From Gammaproteobacteria bacterium (GTDB lineage Bacteria > Pseudomonadota > Gammaproteobacteria > Steroidobacterales > Steroidobacteraceae): a stretch of DNA of 64,000 bases. The translations under genes and the position numbers were made by a program. Positions 8,815 to 17,823 of the stretch are shown here, piece by piece (within the stretch, counting starts at the first letter, position 1; every line of letters starts with the position of its first letter). The stretch covers positions 186,001 to 250,000 of the forward strand of contig PLUE01000069.1 in the NCBI GenBank assembly GCA_003164785.1. The letters are read 5' to 3'. The notes beneath the pieces were generated by a model, which was not told the origin of the DNA, ran no database searches, and worked only from the letters and a program-made list of their open reading frames with translations.

Positions 8815-9849
8815 GTGAAACCGCAGACCCACGCGCCGTTGCCGGCGCTGGTGGATCTGGACGTCATCGATTCGAACAAGCGTGCGGCCGCCTGGCAGGG
8901 TGGTGCGCGGGCATACTTCCCCGGCCTATCCGTGAGCAATATGTGCGTGAGGCCCGATGTCGGGATGATCGCCGGCGCGCGCTTCGGTGCGGGCCATCTA
9001 TGGAGCATCCTCTCCCCGCCACTCCATGTCTCGTACGACCCCTCGGGCGTGACCGCGGACCGATCCCAGCTGTTTTCCTTGATGCTGCAATTGCGGGGTT
9101 CCACGGTGGCGAGACAGGATGGCCGCGCCACCGTGCTCCGGCCCGGAGCCCTCTGTGTCATCGACAGCCATAGGCCCTTCGAGCTGGCGGTGGAGGGCGT
9201 GTTTTCTCACTTCATCGTGCTACAGATGCCGCGACGGACGGTGTTGGGTCGGAACCCGTCCCTCGAGCGGCGCACGGCCGAGACGTTCGACACCCAGGAT
9301 GGCGGGACCCTGTTGCTGCGAAATCTGCTGCTGAATACGGCGGAGAGTACGCCGTCCCTGCGGGAGGAGCAGCGCGGCTGCGCACTGGCCTCCATCATCC
9401 AGATGGTGGGCGCTCTGCAACTCGATCGAGAGGCCCGCAGCGACGCGTCCGGCTGGCGGGTTCGGACCGCACTGGCGTACATCGACGGTTGCCTTGCAGA
9501 TCCGGACTTGACGGCGACGCGGGTGGCCAATGCCCAAGCGGTCAGCCGCCGCCGGCTCGACCAGATCATGGTCGAGGCGACGGGTGCACCGTTGAGTTCG
9601 CATATCTGGCTGCGACGCCTGGACCAGGCCGCGAGCGACCTGCGGGATGCGGGTTTCACCGCCAGAAGCGTGACTCAGATCGCCTTCGCCGCCGGTTTCG
9701 AAAGCGCGTCGCACTTCACCCGGGCATTCAAGCGACGCTTCAAAGTGCCGCCCCGGGATTGGCGCAATGCGATCCGCCTGCCCGTCGTCGATACCCCGTC
9801 GATCGGCGCACGGTCGGCGAGATCGCCTGTGGCGCGAATCGCGGTCTGA
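8815..9849 (+). CDS. AraC-family transcriptional regulator
   Basis: A 344-residue regulator with an N-terminal AraC_binding_2-type sensory domain (about 10-200) and a C-terminal double helix-turn-helix: VSRRRLDQIMVE for the first unit and SVTQIAFAAGFESASHFTRAFKRRF for the second, which carries the family signature. GTG 8815 is the best in-frame start because coding character begins there; a GGGGGAGA run lies about 14 bases upstream, rather far. It is convergent with the tannase-like gene and likely controls that minus-strand group (9894-13649); this is inference from proximity. Confidence 0.9.
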   Translation: MKPQTHAPLPALVDLDVIDSNKRAAAWQGGARAYFPGLSVSNMCVRPDVGMIAGARFGAGHLWSILSPPLHVSYDPSGVTADRSQLFSLMLQLRGSTVARQDGRATVLRPGALCVIDSHRPFELAVEGVFSHFIVLQMPRRTVLGRNPSLERRTAETFDTQDGGTLLLRNLLLNTAESTPSLREEQRGCALASIIQMVGALQLDREARSDASGWRVRTALAYIDGCLADPDLTATRVANAQAVSRRRLDQIMVEATGAPLSSHIWLRRLDQAASDLRDAGFTARSVTQIAFAAGFESASHFTRAFKRRFKVPPRDWRNAIRLPVVDTPSIGARSARSPVARIAV

Positions 9850-9893
9850 CGTGTGCCGTCAAGCTTGGGTTGACGGCGTTCCGGTCGAATGCG

Positions 9894-11540
9894 CTAAGGA
9901 TTCACGCACTGGAAGTTCGACGCATCGTCGATACTGCCCTCACCCCGGTAGCGGGCGGTTTGGGGATACGGGCAGAGCGGCCGCGACCGAACGACCTGAT
10001 CGTTGACGACGCGCGATGCGCGCAACGAGTCGGGCGCCTTGTGCTTTTCGACCCAGTCGATCAGGGCGGTCACCGAATCGAATCGATCGGGACCGAGGCC
10101 CCCGGCACAATGGGTCATGCCGGGCACCATGAACAGACGGAAAAAATCACGGGTGTGCGGGCCGTTTCGCGCCGTCGCTTGTTCGTAATAGTTGACGCCC
10201 ATCAGCGGCTGGAGGACTTGGTCGGCCCAGCCGTAGGTCATCAACAGCTTGCCGCCGCGGGTGCGGAATTTGGAAAGATCCGGATTGTTGGCGTCGACCT
10301 TCCGGCCCCATGAGTCCAGGAGGTGGATATCCTTGTCGAAATCGAAGGTCCGGGTGTCATAATCGGGATTCGGCGGCGAGAAGACGAGATAGCGCATCGT
10401 ATCCTCGGCGAGATTGAAATCGCCGGGTTTCCCGTCTGGCGCCGTCGCGACGATCAAATTCATCCATGCACTGATGGGCGGACCGGCGCCGCCGAAAGGG
10501 GGAGCGACCACCGCTTCGCTGCCCGGCATGTAACCGGGAAAGATCGACTTGCCGTTGCTCTGCGGGCCGCCATAAATTTTCATGATTGCGTCGGCCTGGG
10601 GCGCCGTCAGGCACTCGGCGCCGTCCGCGCCACGCGGGCACGACGGCACGTCGCGCCGCGCATCGAAGTCGCACTTGCGCGGGTCATCGATGAGGCCGTC
10701 CTTCAGTCCGTCGAGGGCGTCGCATTTCTCCATGACCTTCCCGGCTAGGAACGCCAACTTGGCGGCGGTGAGCGGCGCCGCCAAGAGGGGCGCCGTCGTG
10801 ACCGCTTTCTGGTTCCACAGTGCGCCGATGGTGAAGCCGGTTTGATCGACCCACGGCGCGTTCACGATCAGGCCGTCGAAATCCTCGGGATAGCGTTGTG
10901 CCTCGATCAATCCCTGGCGGCCCCCGTTGGAGCAGGAGTTCCAATAAGAGCGCGCAACCGGCTTCGCATAATATGACTTCGTGATCGCTTTCGCCGTGAG
11001 AGCGGTGAGGTGAACCGCGCGAAAGGCGTAGTCGTCCGCTTTCCGGGGGTTGCTCAAAACGAAGCTGGCGCCCGGCTCCTTGCGCGCATCGTGGCCGGTA
11101 TTGGTCTGCGCAAACGCAAAGCCCATCTGCACCGCGCTGTTGCGCTGTGCCGCGCGACCGGGATCCTCCAGGGACTCGCCGGCGTGGCCGCCGTTGCCGA
11201 TCATATAAAGGCGTCCATTCCAGCGCGCGGGCAGGCTGACCTCGAACGCGATCTCGGGCTTGAGCGTCCCCGTCACGCGGCAATGCGCCGGTACCGGGCC
11301 CTGCGCTTCAATCTCAACGGCGTGAATGTCGCGAATGTCACCGCTACGGTAGGCACCCATCGATTCGCAGGAGCGGCGGGGTGCGATGTCCGACTTCGAA
11401 TAGTCCACCAGGCCGTTCTTGATGTCGGCGAAGGCTTGGGCGTGCGTCATACGCGTGCCGCTCATGCCGAGAAGAGTTCCGGTCGCAGCGAGTAGCGCAA
11501 GGCGCGTCAGGATCCGGCGTCGTATCGCTGCTGGCGGCAT
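9894..11540 (-). CDS. tannase/feruloyl-esterase-family alpha/beta hydrolase
   Basis: Secreted serine esterase that cleaves galloyl, feruloyl or related aromatic esters. Start ATG 11540 has GGGGGAG about nine bases upstream and opens a signal peptide (RRRILTRLALLAATGTLLGMSG). The 548-residue product shows the family's catalytic set: nucleophile in SCSNGGRQGL, aspartate in YGWADQVLQP and histidine in MTHCAGGLGPDRF. The cysteines next to Ser and His form the known CS-D-HC disulfide arrangement. The C-terminus (RSRPLCPYPQTARYRGEGS) is also typical. Its neighbours, an MFS carrier and an AraC regulator, fit use of a plant phenolic ester. The true ester is unknown. Confidence 0.93.
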   Translation of the reverse strand: MPPAAIRRRILTRLALLAATGTLLGMSGTRMTHAQAFADIKNGLVDYSKSDIAPRRSCESMGAYRSGDIRDIHAVEIEAQGPVPAHCRVTGTLKPEIAFEVSLPARWNGRLYMIGNGGHAGESLEDPGRAAQRNSAVQMGFAFAQTNTGHDARKEPGASFVLSNPRKADDYAFRAVHLTALTAKAITKSYYAKPVARSYWNSCSNGGRQGLIEAQRYPEDFDGLIVNAPWVDQTGFTIGALWNQKAVTTAPLLAAPLTAAKLAFLAGKVMEKCDALDGLKDGLIDDPRKCDFDARRDVPSCPRGADGAECLTAPQADAIMKIYGGPQSNGKSIFPGYMPGSEAVVAPPFGGAGPPISAWMNLIVATAPDGKPGDFNLAEDTMRYLVFSPPNPDYDTRTFDFDKDIHLLDSWGRKVDANNPDLSKFRTRGGKLLMTYGWADQVLQPLMGVNYYEQATARNGPHTRDFFRLFMVPGMTHCAGGLGPDRFDSVTALIDWVEKHKAPDSLRASRVVNDQVVRSRPLCPYPQTARYRGEGSIDDASNFQCVNP

Positions 11541-11685
11541 CGTTGGTGACTCCCCCTCGACAATATTTATTTTACGACCCGGCGGCTTGCCGCCGCGAGG
11601 ACTCTTGGTGGTTTTCAGCATGGCTTGCAGTGGTGCATCCCTCGACTTCACCGCCATTTTAGCTTCGGCGGTTCGGGTCGCCTAA

Positions 11686-12342
11686 TCAGCGGATCTGCGG
11701 CAACGGCACACTCAGGTAGCAGCCGAATTCCTTGGCGAAGTCGACCGAGACGCGTGCATGGACTCGTCCTTGACGATCGAGAAATGCTGCCTCATCTTCG
11801 AGCGGCACGACCGCCCCATGCCACACGTTGGGATGCAGGTACAGGCCCCGGCTGCCGTCGCAAAAGAAACTGACGAACTTTTCCGGTGCGATGTCATCGC
11901 CCGGCAGCGCCAACGGGATGACGAAGGCGGCGCCATTCACCGGAAAGAACAACTGGCCACCATCGGGATGATAGTTGGCGCGCCAGATGAGGGCGCGTTC
12001 CCGCTGGGCGCTCACCGTGGCGAGTTCGTCCGGCCAATCACTCCAGCCAAACAAATAACTGTCCCCGACCGCGTTGTTCGTGGCGAACAGCGATCCTTGG
12101 TGCCATTGGAATTCGAACAGTCCCTCGGTGACTCCGCCCTGATCGCCGGTATTGGCATCGATGGCGCGCCAGCCCTGGGCAGGCCATTGCACGATTTCGA
12201 TCGGGTGCGAGGTCGGATCGTCGACGAGACAGCCGTAGCCCTCGAGATTCTCATCCGACGCCGCCAAGAGCGGTGTTTCATGGTGGCGCCTCACGCCGAT
12301 GGTCGGCTCGTGGGCAATTTTGAGGGTAGCGGTGTCGATCAT
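11686..12342 (-). CDS. ureidoglycolate-lyase-like (AllA-fold) protein
   Basis: A 218-residue cupin-like protein of the ureidoglycolate lyase family, a little longer than classical AllA (about 160-170). Visible features are GYGCLVDDP near residue 36, YHPDGGQLFFPVNGAAFVIPLALPG in the core, and LHPNVWHGAVVPL plus VSVDFAKEFGCYLSVPLP at the end, matching the family's conserved histidine and glutamate region. Its start codon overlaps the stop of the MFS gene (ATGA), so the two are translationally coupled. No purine-catabolism genes are near, so a substrate other than ureidoglycolate is quite possible. Confidence 0.8.
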   Translation of the reverse strand: MIDTATLKIAHEPTIGVRRHHETPLLAASDENLEGYGCLVDDPTSHPIEIVQWPAQGWRAIDANTGDQGGVTEGLFEFQWHQGSLFATNNAVGDSYLFGWSDWPDELATVSAQRERALIWRANYHPDGGQLFFPVNGAAFVIPLALPGDDIAPEKFVSFFCDGSRGLYLHPNVWHGAVVPLEDEAAFLDRQGRVHARVSVDFAKEFGCYLSVPLPQIR

Positions 12343-13649
12343 GTGGTCTCCTGGGGTTCAAAGAGCGGGGGAGCGTTTCGTTTCGGCGAGTCACCGATGA
12401 GCAGTGCAATCACACCGGTCGACAACACACCGCAAGCCAATGCCACGAGGCCCCAAGTGTAACTGCCAGTCGCGGTCTTGATCCAACCGATCAGAAAGGG
12501 ACCCGTGAAGCCACCCAGATTGCCGAGTGCGTTGATGAGCGCGATGGCGCCGGCGGCGGCGGCGCCGTGGAGATGCCGGGTCGGCAGGCTCCAGAAAATG
12601 GGCAGGACCGCCAATGTGCCAGCAGCGCCGAGCGTGATGGCAAGCACCGACATCACCGGCAAGTGCGATAGAAATGCGCTGGCGGCGAGCCCCAGGGATC
12701 CCACGACGGCTGCGATCGCCAGGTGACCTATGCGGTCTTCGCTGCGGTCCGAGTGGCCCGACCACCAGACCATCGCGAATGCCGCCACGGTGTAGGGGAT
12801 GACGGTGACATATCCAACCGATGCCGGCGGGGTACCCATGCCCGTCAATAGCTGGGGGGTCCAGAGGATGACGCCGTACAATCCTAGTTCGACGCCGAAG
12901 TAGCAGAGACTGAAGAGCAGGACTCTCGGATCGAAGAAGGCCGTCCATCGAGTCACGCCCGGCGCGCCACCGGCATCGAGACGCTCCTGGCGCAAGGTGC
13001 GTTCCAGCCAGTGCTGCTCGTCCGGCGTCAGCCATTTTGCGTCGGCGGGGGTGTCCGGCAGATAAACCCATGTCACGAGGCCCAACACCAGGGAAGGGAT
13101 TGTCTCGATCGCGAACAACCATTGCCAGCCCGAGAACCCGTAGGCACCGTCGAGCCGTAAAATCGCGCTCGACAGCGGTCCGGCCAGGGCGGTGGAAATC
13201 GGGATGGCGACCATGAAGCGTCCCACCAATTTGCCGCGGTGTTGGGCGGGCACCCACTGAGTGAGGTAGTACATGATTCCCGGGAAAAACCCGGCTTCGG
13301 CCACGCCGAGCAGGAACCGCAGCCAGTAAAAGGACGACACGCTCGTCATGAAGACCATCGCGCCCGCCACCAGGCCCCAGGTGATCATGATTCGTGCGAT
13401 CCAGCGGCGGCTGCCGACGCGGTGGAGCACGAAATTGCTCGGCACCTCGAAGAAGCAGTAGCCCAGGAAAAATATGCCGGCGCCCAGCCCGAACACATAC
13501 GCGGAGAAACCCAGATCGCGGGTCATTTGTTGAGCGGCGAAGCCCACCGAAACACGATCGACGAACGCCGCGAAGTACAGCACCGACAGGAAGGGCACGA
13601 GCCGGGTGCTCACTTTCTTCAACGTGGTGGTTTCGAGATCAGAGTCCAA
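12339..13649 (-). CDS. MFS transporter, anion:cation symporter type
   Basis: Inner-membrane carrier of the ACS family (phthalate, tartrate, glucarate permeases). The 436 residues form about twelve hydrophobic helices, with the first-loop motif DRVSVGFAAQQM and helix 4-5 motif AEAGFFPGIMYYLTQWVP that are hallmarks of ACS members. Translation starts at TTG 13649; GGAGAT lies five bases upstream. It is coupled by a 4-bp overlap to the AllA-like gene, so carrier and enzyme probably serve the same compound. An organic acid substrate is likely. Confidence 0.93.
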   Translation of the reverse strand: MDSDLETTTLKKVSTRLVPFLSVLYFAAFVDRVSVGFAAQQMTRDLGFSAYVFGLGAGIFFLGYCFFEVPSNFVLHRVGSRRWIARIMITWGLVAGAMVFMTSVSSFYWLRFLLGVAEAGFFPGIMYYLTQWVPAQHRGKLVGRFMVAIPISTALAGPLSSAILRLDGAYGFSGWQWLFAIETIPSLVLGLVTWVYLPDTPADAKWLTPDEQHWLERTLRQERLDAGGAPGVTRWTAFFDPRVLLFSLCYFGVELGLYGVILWTPQLLTGMGTPPASVGYVTVIPYTVAAFAMVWWSGHSDRSEDRIGHLAIAAVVGSLGLAASAFLSHLPVMSVLAITLGAAGTLAVLPIFWSLPTRHLHGAAAAGAIALINALGNLGGFTGPFLIGWIKTATGSYTWGLVALACGVLSTGVIALLIGDSPKRNAPPLFEPQETT

Positions 13650-13733
13650 CAGATCTCCTTGGTGGGAGACCCTTGTAGGCTCTTCAGATTGCCGATTTGT
13701 GACAGTCCGTGCCGGACACAGACGCGTGGCGGT

Positions 13734-14045
13734 TCAGGGATTCGCGCGTGCCGGCTGCCTCCTGACGGTTTTGGCGAGTTGATCGAACATGAACTGCGGG
13801 GCGACCCTGCTCATGATCTTCAGGACATTGCTCAACCCCGGCCGGATCTCCAGATGACCCGCCTCGATCGCGGCCAAGGCTTTACGGCCGAACCGGACGA
13901 CGTCCATACCTTTCTGTCCCTTCATTTCCTCGGCGAATTCGCCGCGGAGCAGCGGCGTTTCGACGCCGGGCGGTGCGAGTTCGATCACCGTGACGCCGGT
14001 ACCCCGGAGCTGGGCCCGCAGAGACTGGGTATACGAAGAGCGTGG
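13734..14045 (-). pseudogene. 3' remnant of a short-chain dehydrogenase (DltE-like)
   Basis: From SYTQSLRAQLRGTGVTVIELAPPGVETPLLRGEF to the end the translation is the last third of an SDR: the strand after the catalytic Tyr-Lys helix and the PPGVETPL loop. The NAD(P)-binding GxxxGxG part and the Tyr-x-x-x-Lys motif are absent. The sequence upstream (14046-14257) shows no SDR similarity in any frame and I see nothing else in it. It is a truncated, presumably inactive gene at the edge of the decay zone. Confidence 0.7.
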
Positions 14046-14257
14046 GGAACCGGGCGAGCACATCATCCGGTTCGACACCCGGAGCGCTTCGGTGGCAACG
14101 GAGCGTATTCCCTAACGCTTCGTGGCGGACGGCGTTGGTCGCCCGAGGGGCCGCTTGGATCATCCGGGTCGATCGGCGGGTTCGTATGCACGGCAGATCT
14201 CCATCGAGCCTGGGTGAATCCTAGCGCTGCGACGGTCTAAAACCAAGGCCGCAATGC

Positions 14258-15142
14258 TCAAGAGGCGATCGCATCCAGCTCCTTCAGATCATTCTCGGAC
14301 AGGACCAAGCTCGCCGCAGCGATATTCTCGCGAAGATGGGCGACCGATGAGGTCCCGGGGATGAGCAGAATATTCGGCGAGCGATGGAGCAACCACGCAA
14401 GGGCGACGGTCATGGGTCTTCTGTCGAGCCGCGCGGCAACGATGTTCAAGGTGTCGGACTGCAGCGGGGTGAAGCCACCGATCGGAAAGAACGGGACATA
14501 CGGGACGCCGTCGCGGGCAAGGTCGTCGATCAGGGTATCGTCCGTGCGGTGCGCCAGATTGTAATGGTTCTGCACGCAGACGATATCGCAGATTCGGCGG
14601 CCTTCAGCGACCTGCGTGGGGGTGACATTGCTGAGCCCGATGTGACGGATCAAGCCTTTTTGCTGGAGTTCGGCGAGAACCGTGAGCGGCGCCTCGATCG
14701 ACCCCTCGGCGGGGCCATGCACGTCGAACATGCTGCGCAGGTTGACGACGTCGAGCACGTCCAATCCCAAATTGCGCAGATTGTCATGGACCGCTTCAGT
14801 CAACGCTTCGCGCGAGAACCCAGGCATCCACGATCCGTCTGCGCCGCGCCGTGCGCCGAGCTTGGTGACGATGACGAGATCCGCGGAGTAGGGAGCCAGC
14901 GCTTCGCGGATGATCTGGTTGGTCACGTGTGGACCGTAGAAGTCGGCGGTGTCGATATGGTTCACGCCGCTGGCAACGGCCTCGCGCAGCACGGCCAAGG
15001 CCGCGCCAGTGTTCTTTGGCGGCCCGAAGACGCCGGGTCCCGCGAGTTGCATGGCGCCGTAACCCAGACGCTTTACGTTGCGGTCGCCGAGTTTGAAGGT
15101 TCCTGACTGATCGATGGTTCCGGATTGGTTGATGCTGGACAT
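14258..15142 (-). CDS. aldo/keto reductase
   Basis: NADPH-dependent carbonyl reductase of 294 residues with an (alpha/beta)8 barrel. Catalytic residues visible are Asp in HIDTADFYG, Tyr in DFYG and Lys in VTKLGARR. The position of the usual histidine reads VNLRSM, so Arg or Asn replaces it, as in a common bacterial subgroup with the same VQNHYNLAHR and LLIPGTSSVAHLREN cofactor motifs. Start ATG 15142 has GGAGAT six bases upstream. A LysR remnant lies divergently upstream, suggesting this reductase once had a dedicated LysR regulator. Confidence 0.92.
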   Translation of the reverse strand: MSSINQSGTIDQSGTFKLGDRNVKRLGYGAMQLAGPGVFGPPKNTGAALAVLREAVASGVNHIDTADFYGPHVTNQIIREALAPYSADLVIVTKLGARRGADGSWMPGFSREALTEAVHDNLRNLGLDVLDVVNLRSMFDVHGPAEGSIEAPLTVLAELQQKGLIRHIGLSNVTPTQVAEGRRICDIVCVQNHYNLAHRTDDTLIDDLARDGVPYVPFFPIGGFTPLQSDTLNIVAARLDRRPMTVALAWLLHRSPNILLIPGTSSVAHLRENIAAASLVLSENDLKELDAIAS

Positions 15143-15189
15143 GATTGAGATCTCCTGTGGACTGATGGCAGGTTAAACGGCGGCATACC

Positions 15190-15430
15190 GTTCGACAATC
15201 GCCTATAATTCGCACCGATCTTGCGGTCGATGCGGCGATCGCCGGTACCGGCGTCATCTGTCTTTTCGGGGACTGGCTGCGCCCGCATCTCGACAGCGGC
15301 GTCCTCGAGCCGGTCCTCGAACCGTGGTGGCAGCGGTTTTCGGGGCCCTTTCTGTATTATCCCGGCCGGCGTCTATTGCCGGCGCCGCTGCGCGCATTCG
15401 TCGACTTCATCAAATCATCGGCCGTCGAGC
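15190..15430 (+). pseudogene. 3' remnant of a LysR-type regulator
   Basis: A frame across this interval reads DLAVDAAIAGTGVICLFGDWLRPHL, LEPVLEPWWQRFSGPFLYYPGRR and PAPLRAFVDFIK, the end of a LysR effector-binding domain. No helix-turn-helix coding part is present: the remnant begins within about 50 bases of the divergent aldo/keto reductase start, so the deletion removed the DNA-binding half. The frame runs on open to about 15600 without LysR similarity. Confidence 0.8.
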
Positions 15431-15538
15431 CGGCAGAGTGTGATCCACCTGCCGCTGCTGCGATGCTCCATATGCCATGGCATGAAACATGCTCGTTAGA
15501 ATTACGGGCGCTCGACGCGCTCCAATTCGGCATCGTTC

Positions 15539-15574
15539 GGCCGCGAAGCGGCAATGCGTTGCCGCCTCGCGGCC
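15539..15574. repeat. GC-rich palindrome upstream of 15597 gene
   Basis: Inverted repeat GGCCGCGAAGCGGCAA / TTGCCGCCTCGCGGCC with a four-base loop TGCG and one mismatch in 16 pairs. It ends 22 bases before the start codon of the hypothetical gene. It could be a terminator for read-through from the remnant region, a REP-like element or a leader hairpin. No second copy was noticed. Confidence 0.5.
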
Positions 15575-15596
15575 GCGCACTTGACAGGATGGCGAT

Positions 15597-16286
15597 ATGA
15601 CGACCGGTTCCATTGGATCGATAACCTCCGCCGTCACGGGCGGCCTGAACAAGACGGGCGCCTCGGGCACGACAAGCTCCCTGTTCGGCGGAGTAGTCGC
15701 GCAACTGGAGTCCGGCTCGGGGGAGACGACCACGACGACAGCGGACGGCGGTTCGGTGACGACGATCAAAGCGCCGGACGGCAAGGATCAAATCGTGTCG
15801 GAGACCTCCGCCAGCGGAACCACGCTGACCCAGGTGGGCTATGTGAGCCCGGTCCTTTTGCAGAAGTTTCTCGATTCGTTGTTCACTGCCTTGCAAGCGG
15901 ACGGACTGGGAAGTGCCACCTCGAGTAGTGCAGCGGGAACGGGGGAGAGCGTCGCTGCCGGCGAGTCGGCGACTGCGGCCAGAGCGGGGATCCCGGGCGA
16001 CTCCGCGGGCGCCGCTGGCACGACGGGTTCCGGCCCGCTCGATGCCTCACTGCAGGCGCTCATGACGCAACTGGGACCGAACGCCGCCCTCAGTTCCACC
16101 ACCTCCAGTCTGCTGCGGTCATTCGACACGTTGATGCAGAACTCGGGTATCGCCATCGATTCCGCGGCGGGTGAGACCTCGAGTCAGGCGAGCGAGGCGG
16201 CGTTACAGAGCTTCCTGAGCAACGCAATGACAACGGGCTCAGATGCCGCCAAGGCACCGGGTTCCACCGTCGACGCGACCGCGTAG
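15597..16286 (+). CDS. hypothetical Ser/Thr/Ala/Gly-rich protein
   Basis: Not recognised. The 229-residue product is low in complexity, rich in Ser, Thr, Gly and Ala, with no signal peptide, no transmembrane helix and no cysteine. Two short amphipathic stretches stand out: SPVLLQKFLDSLFTALQADG (about 84-103) and the later SLQALMTQLG...LLRSFDTLMQNSG...LQSFLSNAM repeat-like helices. An AGGATGG element precedes ATG 15597 closely. It stands alone between two groups of pseudogenes and its 3' end meets the decayed response-regulator gene. It may be an extended or secreted-type linker protein; no function is proposed. Confidence 0.55.
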   Translation: MTTGSIGSITSAVTGGLNKTGASGTTSSLFGGVVAQLESGSGETTTTTADGGSVTTIKAPDGKDQIVSETSASGTTLTQVGYVSPVLLQKFLDSLFTALQADGLGSATSSSAAGTGESVAAGESATAARAGIPGDSAGAAGTTGSGPLDASLQALMTQLGPNAALSSTTSSLLRSFDTLMQNSGIAIDSAAGETSSQASEAALQSFLSNAMTTGSDAAKAPGSTVDATA

Positions 16287-16299
16287 CGCCCTTTAATTC

Positions 16300-17185
16300 C
16301 AGGGTCCCAGGCTTCCCATTGAAGGCGGGATCGGAGTAGACCTGCTCGTTGAAGTCATCCTCCTCGAGGAACATGCCGGGTGCCAACTCGCGCAGAGTGA
16401 TTTGACGGATCACCCACGGCAGGTTCGTGAGCGAAAGGGAGGCCAGGGCTTGAGCCATCTTGGTCGGAACACCGCCATCCGCCAATCGCAGTTGCTCCGC
16501 GGCTGCCTGAGGTTTGATGCCGCCCACGATCAAGCGGTCGAATTCCCGGGCCGCGTGCAGCAACATCTGCCCGGTCGCGCGTATGTCGACGTCGCTCGGT
16601 AGGTCGCCCGAGACAGGCTTGGCCTGTGCCGCCACGATCGCGGCGACGTCCTCGAGACGCGGAACCGCCGCCAGGAGTTTGCTCGCCAACTCAGGATGAA
16701 GGTCATACAGGCGCTGCTCCGGCTCGTCCAAGACCTGTCCGGCGTCGACCTTGGAGAGTATTTCCTTCGGCAGCGTCACACATCCGATCTGCGACAGGCG
16801 TGCGGCCAAGGGCCATTCCCAGTGTTCCGCAAGACCGACTTCGGCGGCCATCGCCGTGACGTAGCGCTGCAAGCGAGAGGCCCGACTCGAGGACGCCGGG
16901 CTGACCATGCCCAGTATCTCGATCAGTATCTTGACCGCTCAGAATCATGCGCACCGACCCGGGACTCTCCATCCGCACCCGGCTCAAAAATTCGGCGCCG
17001 TTCATCCCGGGCATTCGCATGTCGGACACCACGACGTCAGCGGGGTACATGGCCTACTGCTCGAGCGCCTCCGCGCCGCTGGCGACGAATCTCGTATCCC
17101 ATTCATGCCGCATCGAGCGCATGCTCCGGCGCAGGCCGTCGAGCACGTGTGATTCGTCATCCACGAAGAGAATGGCGGTCTTCAT
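16300..17185 (-). pseudogene. decayed response regulator with HD-type output domain
   Basis: From ATG 17185 the translation gives a receiver domain start (KTAILFVDDESHVLDGLRRS) and runs into an in-frame TAG after GAEALEQ. It resumes with VVVSDMRMPGMNGAEFLSRV (phospho-acceptor Asp) up to RMILSG. There the frame shifts and the second half of the receiver is missing: the sequence jumps to ILIEILGMVSPASSSRASRLQRYV and an HD-phosphohydrolase-like domain (AARLSQIGCVTLPKEIL). The C-terminus breaks off near 16300. One nonsense mutation plus one deletion with frameshift makes it non-functional. The deletion lies at a CTGAGCGGT-type word, consistent with recombination between short repeats. Confidence 0.8.
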
Positions 17186-17193
17186 TGGCGGCT

Positions 17194-17650
17194 TCATGCG
17201 GCGACCGCATCACCCAGCCGCGCAGCTATCGGCACTCGCAGGATAAAAGTGGTTCCCTGTCCAGGCTCGCTTTCTATGAGGATGTTCCCCTTGTGTTTGT
17301 TGACGATGACGTCGTGGGCGATCGCGAGACCCTGTCCAGTCCCCTTGCCGACCGGCTTCGTTGTGAAGAACGGATCGAACACGCGAGCACGGATGTGCTC
17401 CGGTATGCCACATCCGGAATCCTGGATGCGAATCTCCGCCCATGCATCGATCTGTTTCGTGCTGATGGTGATGAGGCCCTTCTGGCTGGTGTTCGCATTT
17501 TCGCCGATGGCGTGTGCGGCATTGACGAGAATGTTGAGAATCACCTGGTTGAATGCGCGGCCAATGCGATGAACAGTCGCCCTGTGTGCATGGGATCAAG
17601 CCTGTTGTCGGGATTTTATGGCGCGGGTACGCGCTTACCCAGACATTCGG
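17194..17650 (-). pseudogene. 3' remnant of a sensor histidine kinase, frameshifted
   Basis: The end of the gene is clear: NQVILNILVNAAHAIGE (N box), IRIQDSGCGIP (G1), FDPFFTTKPVGKGTGQGLAIAHDVI (F and G2) and GTTFILRVPI, a HATPase_c domain. Just upstream, the matching IPCTQGD segment lies in another frame, so a frameshift separates them. The dimerisation domain and sensor part are not recognisable. Its stop lies nine bases before the response-regulator start, so the two were an operon before decay. The interval 17651-17823 holds nothing I can recognise. Confidence 0.75.
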
Positions 17651-17823
17651 CGGTTCCCTGGATAACTGAATGCGACGGGCGATGCTGCTTTCAGTTCCGC
17701 GACGTGGCGCCCATCTGCGCGCGCCAGCTCGATCGTGCACGTCCGCGCTGCAGCAATTCATGAGTGATGCGGTCGCAGTGCATCACCCGATGGCAGCGAC
17801 GCGGGTCGGCGCGACGTATCCGG

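Noticed and set aside
13239-14240. 333-codon plus-strand frame across the MFS start and SDR remnant
   Set aside because: It is antisense to the MFS gene over its first part and the product has no recognisable domain.
16090-16300. Extension of the decayed response regulator into the 15597 gene region
   Set aside because: The minus frame stays open, but the translation loses similarity near 16300 and is antisense to the hypothetical gene.
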